Of a DNA stretch of 64,000 nt, positions 17,155 through 26,205 are shown in pieces. This stretch comes from Hyphomicrobiaceae bacterium (lineage in GTDB: Bacteria; Pseudomonadota; Alphaproteobacteria; Rhizobiales; Hyphomicrobiaceae): contig JALHMC010000004.1 of the NCBI GenBank assembly GCA_022844225.1, positions 1 to 64,000 of the forward strand, in the 5' to 3' direction. Positions within the stretch are counted from its first letter, which is position 1. Each line of letters starts with the position of its first letter. The translations under genes were made by a program, and so were the position numbers. The notes beneath the pieces were generated by a model. That model did no database searches and was not told the DNA's origin. It was given only the letters and a program-made list of their open reading frames with translations.

Positions 17155-18050
17155 GTTTTCAGATCCATGGCCGAGCGCAGGCCGTCCGAGAGCAGGTTGA
17201 AGGAGAGCGAGGTGAGGAAGATCATCACGCCGGGCAAGGCTGCAACATACGGGTTGACGTAGATCGCCTGGCGCAGCTCGTTCAGCATCAAGCCCCACTC
17301 GGGCTCCGGCGGCTTGGTGCCGAGGCCGAGAAACGAGAGGCCGGAAGCGAGGATGATCGAGACCGAGATCAGGCTGGTCGCGTAGACGAAGATGGCGCCA
17401 AGCACGTTCGAGAGGACGTGGATGCGGATGATACGCAGGGAGGAGGCGCCGGAGGCGCGGGCCGCCTCGACGTAATCGAGGTTGCGGACCTGCGTGGTGA
17501 TGGTTTCGGCGACACGAGCGATCGGCGGTATGAAGACGACGGAGAGCGACAGGATGGCATTGCCGATGCCGGCGCCGAGGGCACCCGAGATGGCGATGGC
17601 GAGGAGCACGGACGGGAAGGCGTAGAAGATGTCCATGGTGCGCATGATGGCCATGTTGACTGCGCCGCCTAGATAGCCGGCGATGACGCCAAGCAGGCCA
17701 CCGATCACCAGCGCGTTCAGAACGGGTAGAACGCCCATGAACAGTGAGAGGCGGCCGCCGTAGATGAGGCGCGAGAGCATGTCGCGCCCGGTATGGTCAG
17801 TGCCGAGCGGATGGCCGGGAAAGCCGATGTCCTTCAACCGGCGGATCATGCTGGCCTTGTAGGGATCGGCCGGAGCGATGAGCGGCGCGAAGATCGCCAT
17901 CAACACGATCAGCAACAGCACGAGCCCGAAGAAGAGGGTGACCTTGTCCCGCAACAGGCGCGACAGGACGGTCGACCAATAGCCGGGCGAGTTCGCGATG
18001 GTCTGTGCGATGTCGACCGTGGCCGGCGCGGCAGGCGTCATGAGGTTCAT
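17151..18050 (-). CDS. peptide-type ABC transporter permease (DppC-like)
   Basis: 299-residue inner-membrane permease with about six hydrophobic segments. The N-terminal OppC_N region is followed by the coupling (EAA) loop DYVEAARASGASSLRIIRIHVLSN, which contacts the ATPases. The start lies four bases after the DppB stop. Substrate class cannot be told from the permease alone. Confidence 0.93.
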   Translation of the reverse strand: MNLMTPAAPATVDIAQTIANSPGYWSTVLSRLLRDKVTLFFGLVLLLIVLMAIFAPLIAPADPYKASMIRRLKDIGFPGHPLGTDHTGRDMLSRLIYGGRLSLFMGVLPVLNALVIGGLLGVIAGYLGGAVNMAIMRTMDIFYAFPSVLLAIAISGALGAGIGNAILSLSVVFIPPIARVAETITTQVRNLDYVEAARASGASSLRIIRIHVLSNVLGAIFVYATSLISVSIILASGLSFLGLGTKPPEPEWGLMLNELRQAIYVNPYVAALPGVMIFLTSLSFNLLSDGLRSAMDLKT

Positions 18051-18054
18051 GGTG

Positions 18055-19005
18055 TCAGCTCCGACGCATGCGCGGGTCGACCCACGTCTGGAGGATGTCG
18101 ACCGCGAGATTGAGGGCGACGAAGAACATGGCGAGCAGGAGGATGGTGCCTTGCAGCATCGGGATGTCGCGCCGGAAGATGGCGTCGTTCAAAAGGTAGC
18201 CGGTGCCGGGCCAGTTGAAGACGGTCTCGACGAGGATCGAGCCGCCGAGCAGGTAGCCGAGCTGAAGTCCCATGACGGCGAGCACGGTCGGCGCGGCATT
18301 GCGAGCGACGTGGCGCATGACCTGCCCGTGCAGCAGGCCCTTTGCCCGTAGCGCCTGCACGAACTCCTGGCTGAGGATCTCGGCGACGGTTGAACGCACA
18401 GTGCGGGTGATGATACCGCACGGAATGACGGAGAGGGTCACGGCCGGGAGGATCAAAAACCTGATGTGTTCCCAGTCCCACTTCCAGGCGTCGGAGCCGC
18501 CTGCACCCATGCCGGTCGCGGGGAGCCACTGCAGGTTCACGGCGAAGACGATAACGAGGACCATGCCGAGCCAATAATGCGGCACCGACACGCCGGCGAT
18601 GCCGAAGCCGGTGGCGAGCTTGTCGATGATGCTGCCCTGGTAATAGCCGGCGAGACCGCCGAGAAGGCAGCCGAAGGCGAAGCCGATCATGGTGGCGAAG
18701 ATGGCGAGCATCAGTGTGTTCGGCACTGCGGCGAGGAGCGTATCGAGAACGGGCCGGCTGTTGACGATCGAATTGCCGAGATCGCCTTGCAGGGCCTTGC
18801 CGAGCCAGATCAGGTATTGGACCGGCAGTGGCTTGTCGAACCCATAGGCGGCTCGCAGCTTGGCCACCATCTCCGCGGTCGCGTCCGGGGCGACGACGGC
18901 GTTCAGGGGGTCGCCCGAGAGGTGGATCAGCGCGAAGACGAAGATCGTCACGCCGAGTGCGATCGGGATCGTGTAGAGCAGTCGGATCAGGATGTATCGC
19001 AGCAC
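18055..19005 (-). CDS. peptide-type ABC transporter permease (DppB-like)
   Basis: 316-residue inner-membrane permease. It starts MLRYILIRLLYTIPIALGVT, carries the typical LSGDP segment and the coupling loop EFVQALRAKGLLHGQVMRHV, and ends PRMRRS. First of the four translationally coupled transporter genes. It is separated from the solute-binding gene by a 108-bp spacer with a strong hairpin. Confidence 0.94.
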   Translation of the reverse strand: MLRYILIRLLYTIPIALGVTIFVFALIHLSGDPLNAVVAPDATAEMVAKLRAAYGFDKPLPVQYLIWLGKALQGDLGNSIVNSRPVLDTLLAAVPNTLMLAIFATMIGFAFGCLLGGLAGYYQGSIIDKLATGFGIAGVSVPHYWLGMVLVIVFAVNLQWLPATGMGAGGSDAWKWDWEHIRFLILPAVTLSVIPCGIITRTVRSTVAEILSQEFVQALRAKGLLHGQVMRHVARNAAPTVLAVMGLQLGYLLGGSILVETVFNWPGTGYLLNDAIFRRDIPMLQGTILLLAMFFVALNLAVDILQTWVDPRMRRS

Positions 19006-19070
19006 GTGGCTCGCACTCCTAGCGGAGCGTGGTTGGGCGACTCGGGAGTGACCGCGTCACGACGCAAATT

Positions 19071-19100
19071 GGGTGGGCGCTGGACTGAGCGCGCCCACCC
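19071..19100 (-). promoter_or_regulatory. intercistronic hairpin after the solute-binding gene
   Basis: A perfect 10-bp inverted repeat (GGGTGGGCGC and GCGCCCACCC) with a 10-base loop sits between the binding-protein stop and the first permease. No T-run follows on the minus strand. In ABC operons such hairpins often protect the binding-protein mRNA from 3' decay and lower expression of the membrane genes; that role is inferred. Confidence 0.6.
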
Positions 19101-19113
19101 TTGAGCCGAGGGC

Positions 19114-20736
19114 CTACTTGTCCATGTAGACGGGCGAGAGGCTCTGGAACCAGTTTCGCGACTGGACGAAGCCCTTCACTTTTTTCGACATGGCGCGCGG
19201 TGCGACGTCGTGGACGACCCAGACGAACAGCGCGTCGTCGACCATCTTCGTGTGCACCTTGGCGAGTGCGGCGTCGCGCTCCTTCGGATCGAACGCGGCC
19301 TGGGCGGCTGCCAGCAGCTTGTCCATCTCCGGGTCGCTATAGAAGCCGAAGTTGACGCCCGTCGGTGCGTGCAGGTCCGAGCGCAGGAACCGGGTCATTG
19401 CGTTAAACGGATCCTGCGTCGTGTAGGAGACGTTGACGCCATGGGCACCCTTGATCTGGGGCGACTTGCCGCCGGCGCGCCAAAGATTGAGGAGCGCCTG
19501 CCACTAGACGACCTCGTACTCGATGTCGAAGTAGGCCTCCTTGAGGCTTTGCTGCAGGTACTCGTTCATCTGCAACGGCAGCATCTGCCCGGAACCTGAC
19601 GCCGAGATCAGCATCTTGATCTTGGCCGGCTTCGACGCGCTGTAGCCGGCTTCGGTCATGAGCTTCTTGGCGGCCTCGACGTCAGTCTTGATGTCGAACG
19701 AGGGCTTGCCGAACCAGGGATCCGTCTTCGGCACGTGACCGGCCGCCTCGACGCCGTAGCCGCCGAGCAGCTCGACGATGCCCTTGCGGTCGACCGCGAG
19801 ATTGGCTGCCTTGCGGACACGGATGTCATTCCATGGCGAGCCCTCGACGCGATTGAGGTGCCATGACCAGATGTGCGGGTAGATGTTCGAGACGATGTCG
19901 AAGTTCGACGACTTGATGCGCGGCATGGCGTCGGGAGACGGGGCCTCGATCCAATCGACCTGGCCGGAGAGCAGGGCCGCCGTGCGTGCCGAGGGATCGG
20001 GCATCGGCACGAGCGTCAGTTTGTCGAGCTTCGGCACGCGGGTCTTGTCCCAGTGCTCCTTGTTCGGGGCGAGCTCCGCCAGCTCGCGAGACTTGAGCGT
20101 GGTCAGCTTGAACGGGCCCGTTCCGGACGGCGCGGCGGCGAACTTCGTCCAGTCCTTGCCCGTGGCCTCCCACTGCTTGGGCGAAGCCATCATCACGTAG
20201 CAGACCTGGAAGGGCCAAAAGGCGTCCGGCGTCTTGGTCTCGAACTCGACGGTGTAATCGTCGATCTTCTTGACGGCCTTGTAAGCCGGCAGGCGGAAGT
20301 TGGTCAGCGAGACCATCTGCGCCGAGTACTGCGGGGCCTTCTCGTCGAACAGGCGATCCATGTTGAAGACGACCGCGTCGGCGTTGAACTCGCTGCCGTC
20401 GTGGAACTTGACGCCCTTCCTCAGCTTGAATGTCCACTTGGTCGGATCGGTCTTGCTGACCTCGAAGCTCTCCGCCAGAGCGGGAACGAGACCCGAGGGC
20501 TTGTCAGGGGACGTGAGATCGAAGTTGAGCAGGCCGTCATAGAGCAGAAGCCCCATGAACCGGTAGCCTTCGAAGCCGTTGTCGGGCTGCCCCCAGGTGA
20601 GCGGGATATCGTTTGCGGTCATGCCGATGCGGAGATGGCCCTGGGCCGCAGCGGGACCGGCTAGCGCTGTGCAGGCGAGCAGGGCGCTCGCTGCAAGGGC
20701 TGTAAAGCGATGCTTCAGGCGATTTCTATTCGACAC
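19114..20736 (-). pseudogene. ABC solute-binding protein (SBP_bac_5 family) with in-frame amber stop
   Basis: Periplasmic binding protein of the DppA/OppA type. It begins with a signal peptide (ALAASALLACTALAGPAAAQ) and runs through the family body (TFKLRKGVKFHDGSEFNADAVVFNMDRL). Codon 411 is TAG (19504-19506), but the same frame continues without another stop to 19114: WQALLNLWRAGG, then YTTQDPFNAMTRFLRSD, ending SLSPVYMDK. Relatives commonly have Glu before WQ, so a single GAG-to-TAG change is the simplest cause. Either the gene is inactivated (last 130 residues lost), the amber codon is suppressed, or there is a sequencing error. All other genes of the operon are intact. Confidence 0.9.
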
Positions 20737-20806
20737 AGAACATACTCCCTTTTTCTGTTGAGGCGACGGATGGCTCCGGCCGGTTGTGCCGGCTCGGAGG
20801 CAGATT

Positions 20807-21439
20807 TTACGCGTTGAGGCCGCGCTGAGCCTCGAGGTAGGGCAGCACGTCGGCGGTGGTCACGATGTCGGCATAGCGCCGGCCGACGTCCTTCAGGTTG
20901 GCCTCGTGTTCCTCTTTGCCGGGATCGCCACAGCAGTCCTCGACGACGATGGTGCGGTAGCCCGACGAGAAGGCGTCGATGACGCTGGCGCGGACACAGC
21001 CGGAAGTGACGCAACCGGTGACGAGCACCGTGTCGATGCGATGCTTGGTCAGGAAGCCGGTCAGCGGCGTCTGGAAGAAGATCGACGGACCGGATTTCTG
21101 GAAGATGTAGTCGTAGGCGGGATCGGCGATGGCATCGTCCATCTCGGCTTCGAGTGAGCCTTCGCGAAAGCCGTCTCGGACGGCACCGACTTTCCAGCGC
21201 AAGACGTCGCGCGCGGAGTGATAGGCAGTGAAGCACGATGCGACGGGCACGTTGCAGCGTCGAGCATGAGCGAGTAACTCGACCGTCCGATCGCGCGCGG
21301 CATGGATGCGTGGCGACTTGCCCATGGCGCAGCGCGGGTCGGTGAAGCCCTTCTGGTAGTCGACGACGAGCACCGCTGCGCGCTCGCCGAAACCGACTGG
21401 TAATGCGCCGTAGGTCGCAGCCTCAAAGGCGTTCGTCAT
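20807..21439 (-). CDS. isochorismatase-family cysteine hydrolase
   Basis: 210-residue cysteine hydrolase. The catalytic Asp lies in VLVVDYQKGFTDP, a Lys in the region after RDVLRWK, and the nucleophile Cys in LVTGCVTSGCVRASVIDAF. The N-terminal layout (AALPVGFGERAAVLVVDYQKGFTDP type) is closest to N-carbamoylsarcosine amidases and maleamate amidohydrolases, which release ammonia from amides. The start at 21439 is chosen over upstream codons by similarity. The context (amidase, SDR, flavoprotein, importer) supports catabolism of an imported nitrogen compound. Confidence 0.87.
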   Translation of the reverse strand: MTNAFEAATYGALPVGFGERAAVLVVDYQKGFTDPRCAMGKSPRIHAARDRTVELLAHARRCNVPVASCFTAYHSARDVLRWKVGAVRDGFREGSLEAEMDDAIADPAYDYIFQKSGPSIFFQTPLTGFLTKHRIDTVLVTGCVTSGCVRASVIDAFSSGYRTIVVEDCCGDPGKEEHEANLKDVGRRYADIVTTADVLPYLEAQRGLNA

Positions 21440-21591
21440 CGTCTCCCCACCGCCAAGTGTCGTTGCACAAACTCTGAGCAACGGCACTTTCGCGGTGAAA
21501 TGGGCAGCAGGTCAATCCCAACATCTCGGCATCGTGCCGGAAAACAGTGCAGTTGCAGAGTGCGTACGACGACCACTGAATGGCGACGCGG

Positions 21592-23241
21592 TCAGTCGAT
21601 CTCGCGAGACGTATCGAGAATGGACATGATTTCGCACTCGCGCGGCAGGCCGCGGCCGAGGCGACGGGCCATAGCGAGGGCCCACGGCGCGACGGCGACG
21701 AGTTCCTCCATGATGCGCGGAGGCAGGCGCAGACCAGAGGCGATGGCCGCGTTCTCGGCCCGTGTCCGGATGGCCGGCTCGACCTTGGAGGTGTCCGGGG
21801 TCCAAGGCTTGACGTCGAGCGGTGCCGGCGCGGCTCCAGGCGTCAGCTTCGGGTGCTGCCTGGTGAAGCCGGTCGCCTGCTCGAAAGCGTGGCCTGCGCG
21901 TAGCACGAGGGCGTCATCGAACGGGCGTCCAACGATTTGCAGGGAGAGCGGCAGGCCCGCCGCACTGAAGCCGGACAGCACGGCGAGGGCTGGACCGCCG
22001 GTGCAATTGAAGGGCGTGGTGAGTGCGCCTTTCTGCCAGAAGTTCAACGGGTCGTGGCGGTCGAGCCGTGGCGCCGACGAGTTGTTGGCCGTGACGAGCA
22101 GATCGAATCGCCGATAGATCGGGCGCATCTCGTCCATGATCCGGCGACGTTCGCGGCTAGCGGTGACGTAATCCTCGGCGGTGAACAGGCAGGCGGCGAG
22201 GCTGCGGGAGCGGAAATCCTGGCCGAATGCCTCGGGGCGGGCGATCAGCTCTTTCAGATGCAGCGAAAAAAGTTCGCTCTCTGCGGTGACGATCTTGACG
22301 TCGGAGTAGTTGAGCAGGGGACGCAGCGTCACGTCCTCGATCGTTGCGCCGAGATCGCGGAAGACGGCGAGGCTCGCCTCCATAGCGGCGGAAAGCTCGG
22401 CATTAGGGGCGATGTCGGTTTCCCAGAAGTGGCGAACGACACCGATGCGCAAGCCTTTGATGCCGTCGCCGAGGCCCGCCGTGTAATCGGCCGTGCGGCG
22501 ATCCGCCGACGAGGGATCGGCTAGATCACGCCCGGCAACCGCATTGAGGATCAGGGCGCAGTCCTCGGAGGTGCGCGCCATCGGGCCGCAATGGTCGTAG
22601 CTGTAGGAGTTGGGAATGACGCCGGCGCGGCTGACGAGGCCGTAGGTAGGCTTGAGGCCGGCAATGCCGCAGAGCCCCGCCGGGCCGCGAATGGAGCCAC
22701 CGGTGTCGGAGCCCATGCTGACGGGAACGAGGCCTGCGGCCAGCGCGGCGCCGGACCCCGATGACGAACCGCCGCTGAAGTGCGCTGTGTTCCACGGATT
22801 GCGCGCGGGTGGCCAGGGAAGGTCGAACGAGGGGCCGCCGTGGGCGAACTCGTGCGTCGCGAGCTTTCCGGTGAGGACGGCGCCGGCCGACTTCAGCTTG
22901 GCCACGGCCGTCGAGTCCTGGGACGGCACGCGGTCGATGTTGGTGCGGGAATGGCCGGACGTGAGGATACCCGCCGTGTCGTAGATGTCCTTGACGGCGA
23001 ACGGCACCCCGTGGAGGGGCCCGCGATAGCCGCCGCGCGCGATCTCGGATTCAGCGGCGCGGGCTGCGTCGAGCGCGATGTCGTCGGTGCGGGTGATGAA
23101 GGCATTGAGTTGCGGCTCGAGCGCCTCGGTGCGGGCGAGGAGGGCCTTGGTGTACTCGACCGGGGAGAGCTTGCGCATCCGGATGAGGTCTGCGGCCTCG
23201 GCGAGGGTGAGGTCGTGGAGTGCGCTGGGAAGGTCGGGCAT
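21592..23241 (-). CDS. amidase (amidase-signature family)
   Basis: 549-residue amidase. The Ser-cisSer-Lys triad is visible: Lys in PFAVKDIYDTAG, and the Ser pair in GGSSSGSGAALAAG and GSDTGGSIRGPAGLCG. The start at 23241 follows GAGGTGACGCCC. Signature amidases hydrolyse a wide range of amides, including allophanate and aryl or fatty amides; the substrate here is not known. Same orientation as the hydrolase and transporter, so probably in one operon. Confidence 0.93.
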   Translation of the reverse strand: MPDLPSALHDLTLAEAADLIRMRKLSPVEYTKALLARTEALEPQLNAFITRTDDIALDAARAAESEIARGGYRGPLHGVPFAVKDIYDTAGILTSGHSRTNIDRVPSQDSTAVAKLKSAGAVLTGKLATHEFAHGGPSFDLPWPPARNPWNTAHFSGGSSSGSGAALAAGLVPVSMGSDTGGSIRGPAGLCGIAGLKPTYGLVSRAGVIPNSYSYDHCGPMARTSEDCALILNAVAGRDLADPSSADRRTADYTAGLGDGIKGLRIGVVRHFWETDIAPNAELSAAMEASLAVFRDLGATIEDVTLRPLLNYSDVKIVTAESELFSLHLKELIARPEAFGQDFRSRSLAACLFTAEDYVTASRERRRIMDEMRPIYRRFDLLVTANNSSAPRLDRHDPLNFWQKGALTTPFNCTGGPALAVLSGFSAAGLPLSLQIVGRPFDDALVLRAGHAFEQATGFTRQHPKLTPGAAPAPLDVKPWTPDTSKVEPAIRTRAENAAIASGLRLPPRIMEELVAVAPWALAMARRLGRGLPRECEIMSILDTSREID

Positions 23242-23344
23242 GGGCGTCACCTCGGGTTGGAGTTGGAATAGGCTACCGCCGAGGACCCAGCGACGGCCTG
23301 CAAGGATCGTCGGCATCGCGCCGGAGAACCGAGCAAAGAGCTGG

Positions 23345-24106
23345 TCAGGCCGCGGTCCAGCCACCGTCGATCATGAGGACCGTGCCGGTGATGAAGCTGG
23401 CCTCGTCGCTTGCGAGAAAGGCGATGGCGCGGGCGACCTCGTCGACCTCGCCGATGCGGCCCATGGGATGGCGCTGAAGGCGCCACTGGCGCATGGCGTC
23501 GGGGTCCTTGGCGGTGCTCATCGAAAAGCGCGAGAGCGGCGTGTCGATGACGGCCGGGGCGACGGAGTTGACGCGGATGCCCTGCTTGGCGAAATCGACG
23601 GCTGTGGTTTTCGTGAAAGAGACGATGGCGCCCTTGGAGGCGATGTAGGCGCAGGCGTTGCCGCCGCTGTTGAAGGCGAGTTGCGAGGCGATGGTGACGA
23701 CGGCCCCGCGTCGGGCGGCGATCATGACCGGCAGAGCGGCCTTCACCCAATTGACGGTGCCCATGACGTTGATGCGGAAGACACGTTCCCAGATCTCTGC
23801 GTCCTGAGTGAGGACAGTGCCGGCGCCCGTGGAGATGCCGGCCCCGGTCACGAGGGCGTCGATGCGGCCCCAGGTGGCGACAACCGCCTCGACTTCGCGC
23901 TGGGCCGCCGCGGCGTCGGCGACGTCGGCAACGATGGACAAACTGGTCCCGCCGGCTTTCTCGATGACCCCGGCGGTGCGCGCCAGACCTTCGGCATTGC
24001 GGTCGACCAGCGCAACCCGGGCGCCGCGTGCGGCTAGCAATTCTGCCGTGGCGGCCCCGATGCCGGAGCCAGCTCCAGTGACGACGGCGACTTCAATGGT
24101 GGACAT
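23345..24106 (-). CDS. SDR-family NAD(P)-dependent oxidoreductase
   Basis: 253-residue classical short-chain dehydrogenase. The cofactor motif is VTGAGSGIGAATAELL, the active-site Tyr-Lys is AYIASKGA, and the family end is FITGTVLMIDGGW. The start at 24106 follows AGAAGG. It lies between the flavoprotein and amidase genes and would act on a hydroxy or keto intermediate of the same pathway. Confidence 0.93.
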   Translation of the reverse strand: MSTIEVAVVTGAGSGIGAATAELLAARGARVALVDRNAEGLARTAGVIEKAGGTSLSIVADVADAAAAQREVEAVVATWGRIDALVTGAGISTGAGTVLTQDAEIWERVFRINVMGTVNWVKAALPVMIAARRGAVVTIASQLAFNSGGNACAYIASKGAIVSFTKTTAVDFAKQGIRVNSVAPAVIDTPLSRFSMSTAKDPDAMRQWRLQRHPMGRIGEVDEVARAIAFLASDEASFITGTVLMIDGGWTAA

Positions 24107-24132
24107 GGTCTGGCCTTCTGGCTGGGGCTGGC

Positions 24133-25617
24133 TCAAGCTGTGACGCTACGAAGACGGGCGGCGCGTGTCGCAGCATCACGGCCCGCAATCTTTCCGAACA
24201 CGGCGCCGCGCAGCACCGACGTGGCGCCAGTGTAGGTGCCGTAGTAGATGCCCATGGTCTCGCCGGCGGCATAAAGGCCCGGGATAACGACGCCATCCGT
24301 GTCGAGCACGCGAGCAGCAGGGTCGACCTTGAGGCCGCCGAAGGTGAAGCAATTGCCGCACATGATCGGGAAGGCGAGATAGGGGGCCTCGGTGATCGGG
24401 CGCGCCCAATTCGATTTGCGAGGGGCGTAGCTGTCACGGGTGGCGAGCCCATCCGTCTGGAGCGGTTTGAACGGGCGGTCCTGCAAGCAGGCGGCGTTGA
24501 AGGCCGCGACCGTCGCTTCCAGCCTTGGCGCGTCGATAGACAGGGCACCGGCGAGCGCGGAGATGGTGGGGGCCTTCACGGGGGGTACATCGGATCGAAC
24601 GGAGCGTTGCCAGGAGGGTACGTCGTCGATCCGAGAGTCGAGGATGGCGTAGGCGATGCCGTCCGGCTGGGCGAGGATCTGGCGCGTGATCGCCTCGTAG
24701 GTGGCATCGACGGTGGCGGGTGCCTCGTCGACGAAGCGCCCGCCGCGCGCGTTGACCAGAATGCCGTAATTGAAGACGAGCACGATCGGCTCGGGCGCGC
24801 CGGAGCGGGGATCGAGCGGCTCGGCGTGGAAAAGCGTGTAGTCGCCGGCGGGCGCGGCGCCCATCGCCAACGCCATGGCGATGCCTTCGCCTTTATTGTA
24901 GTAGCCGCCGCGTGCGACCGGGCGGATGTAGCGCGACTGGGCGCCGAGATAGCGGGCCTGCATCTCAGCGCTTCCCTCGAAGCCGCCCGAAGCGAGCACC
25001 ACAGCGGGGGCGAGAAGTTGTCGGCGACCGGCGCCGGCCGTCGAGACGGTCACTCCGATCACGGCGCCGTTGTCGTCGGTCAAGAGCCCGCGGGCGGTCG
25101 TCTCGTAGCGGACATCGATGCCGTTGGCTTCGGCCCAGTTGCCGAGCGCCTCGACCAGGGCGAGGCCGCCGCCGATTGGTGCGAGGCGTGTGGTCGAGGT
25201 GGTGATCAGATAGCTCGGCAGGAAGTCGAAGCGGACGCCGAATGTTTTCAACCAGGCGAGGGTCGATCCCGCATGGTCGGCAAAGGTCGTGATCAGATCC
25301 GGGTCTGTCATCGAGTGCGTGCGCGACAGGGCGGAGCGGGCGTCGAAGTCGCCGGCCGCTTCGGCGACGAGCGCGGGGTCGAGATGGGCGCCGGAGTTGG
25401 CTGCGAAGTGAGAGACGAAGTCGTGCGCGACCTCGTCTTCGCTACGCATGCGCATGAAAGCCTCGGTCCAGCGCGTGTTGCCACCGCGGTCCTCGCGCGG
25501 GGAACGCTCGAGCAGGATGACGCGGGCACCACTCTGGCGCGCCGAGGCAGCGGCCGAGAGGCCGGCGATGCCGCTTCCGACGACGATCACGTCCGCGCTG
25601 TCACTGCCGCCGGTCAT
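24133..25617 (-). CDS. FAD-dependent oxidoreductase (fumarate reductase/tricarballylate dehydrogenase type)
   Basis: 494-residue flavoprotein. It begins with the dinucleotide motif DVIVVGSGIAGLSAA and has the FAD_binding_2 body with GGFEGSAEMQARYL, RGGYYNKGEG, and the C-terminal ending GLYAAGETMGIYYGTYTGA typical of soluble fumarate-reductase-like and ketosteroid-dehydrogenase-like enzymes. First gene of the minus-strand catabolic operon; the start at 25617 gives the motif near the N terminus. Electron acceptor and substrate unknown. Confidence 0.9.
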   Translation of the reverse strand: MTGGSDSADVIVVGSGIAGLSAAASARQSGARVILLERSPREDRGGNTRWTEAFMRMRSEDEVAHDFVSHFAANSGAHLDPALVAEAAGDFDARSALSRTHSMTDPDLITTFADHAGSTLAWLKTFGVRFDFLPSYLITTSTTRLAPIGGGLALVEALGNWAEANGIDVRYETTARGLLTDDNGAVIGVTVSTAGAGRRQLLAPAVVLASGGFEGSAEMQARYLGAQSRYIRPVARGGYYNKGEGIAMALAMGAAPAGDYTLFHAEPLDPRSGAPEPIVLVFNYGILVNARGGRFVDEAPATVDATYEAITRQILAQPDGIAYAILDSRIDDVPSWQRSVRSDVPPVKAPTISALAGALSIDAPRLEATVAAFNAACLQDRPFKPLQTDGLATRDSYAPRKSNWARPITEAPYLAFPIMCGNCFTFGGLKVDPAARVLDTDGVVIPGLYAAGETMGIYYGTYTGATSVLRGAVFGKIAGRDAATRAARLRSVTA

Positions 25618-25773
25618 GGTAAAAGGGCTCCTCGCTGGCCATGGAGGCGACATGGCGCACTGTCGGCAGGCGGTGTGTCAAGACCGGATGCCCAGCCGAG
25701 GCCGGGCGGATCGCCACTTGTGTCCGGCCGCCGGCCGCGCCAAGTAAGCGATATCGCCCAAAGCAGGATCACC

Positions 25774-26205
25774 ATGACTGCCAAGTTCGACGACATACGC
25801 GCCGATTTCGAGCTCCTCGAAGACTGGGAGGACCGCTATCGCTACCTGATCGAGCTCGGCCGCGCGCTGGCGCCTCTCGACGAGTGTGACCGTACCGAGA
25901 CCAACAAGGTGCGGGGCTGTGCCAGCCAGGTGTGGCTGGCAACGCGGATCGAGAGGGCTCCCGACGGACCACATATCGCCATACGCGGCGACAGCGATGC
26001 GCATATCGTCAAAGGGCTCATCGCGGTGCTGCTGTCGATGACCGACGGCCGGCGTGCGGACGAGATCCTGTCCGTCGATGCGCACAAGGCGTTTGCGGAG
26101 CTGGGACTCGCCGAACACCTGACGCCGCAACGATCGAACGGGTTTGCGGCGATGGTGACGCGGGTTCGTACGGATGCCGAGGCAGCGGTGGCTCAGTCAG
26201 CCTGA
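25774..26205 (+). CDS. sufE: SufE-family Fe-S cluster assembly protein
   Basis: 143-residue SufE: accepts sulfur from the cysteine desulfurase SufS and passes it to the SufBCD scaffold. The sulfur-accepting Cys is C49 in NKVRGCASQVWL; the SufE fold is otherwise complete (EDRYRYLIELG at the front, GLIAVLLSMTDG in the middle). The frame is open far upstream but the family start is the ATG at 25774, after AGCAGGATCACC. No suf operon is next to it, as is usual in alphaproteobacteria. Its 3' end overlaps the convergent DUF6456 gene by 13 bases. Confidence 0.93.
   Translation: MTAKFDDIRADFELLEDWEDRYRYLIELGRALAPLDECDRTETNKVRGCASQVWLATRIERAPDGPHIAIRGDSDAHIVKGLIAVLLSMTDGRRADEILSVDAHKAFAELGLAEHLTPQRSNGFAAMVTRVRTDAEAAVAQSA

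Noticed and set aside
19399-19503. Separate short gene downstream of the truncated binding protein
   Set aside because: The sequence continues the family alignment in the same frame across the amber codon, so it is one interrupted gene.
24607-25773. Long in-frame extension upstream of the sufE ATG
   Set aside because: It lies opposite the flavoprotein gene and has no similarity; the SufE family start and ribosome binding site are at 25774.
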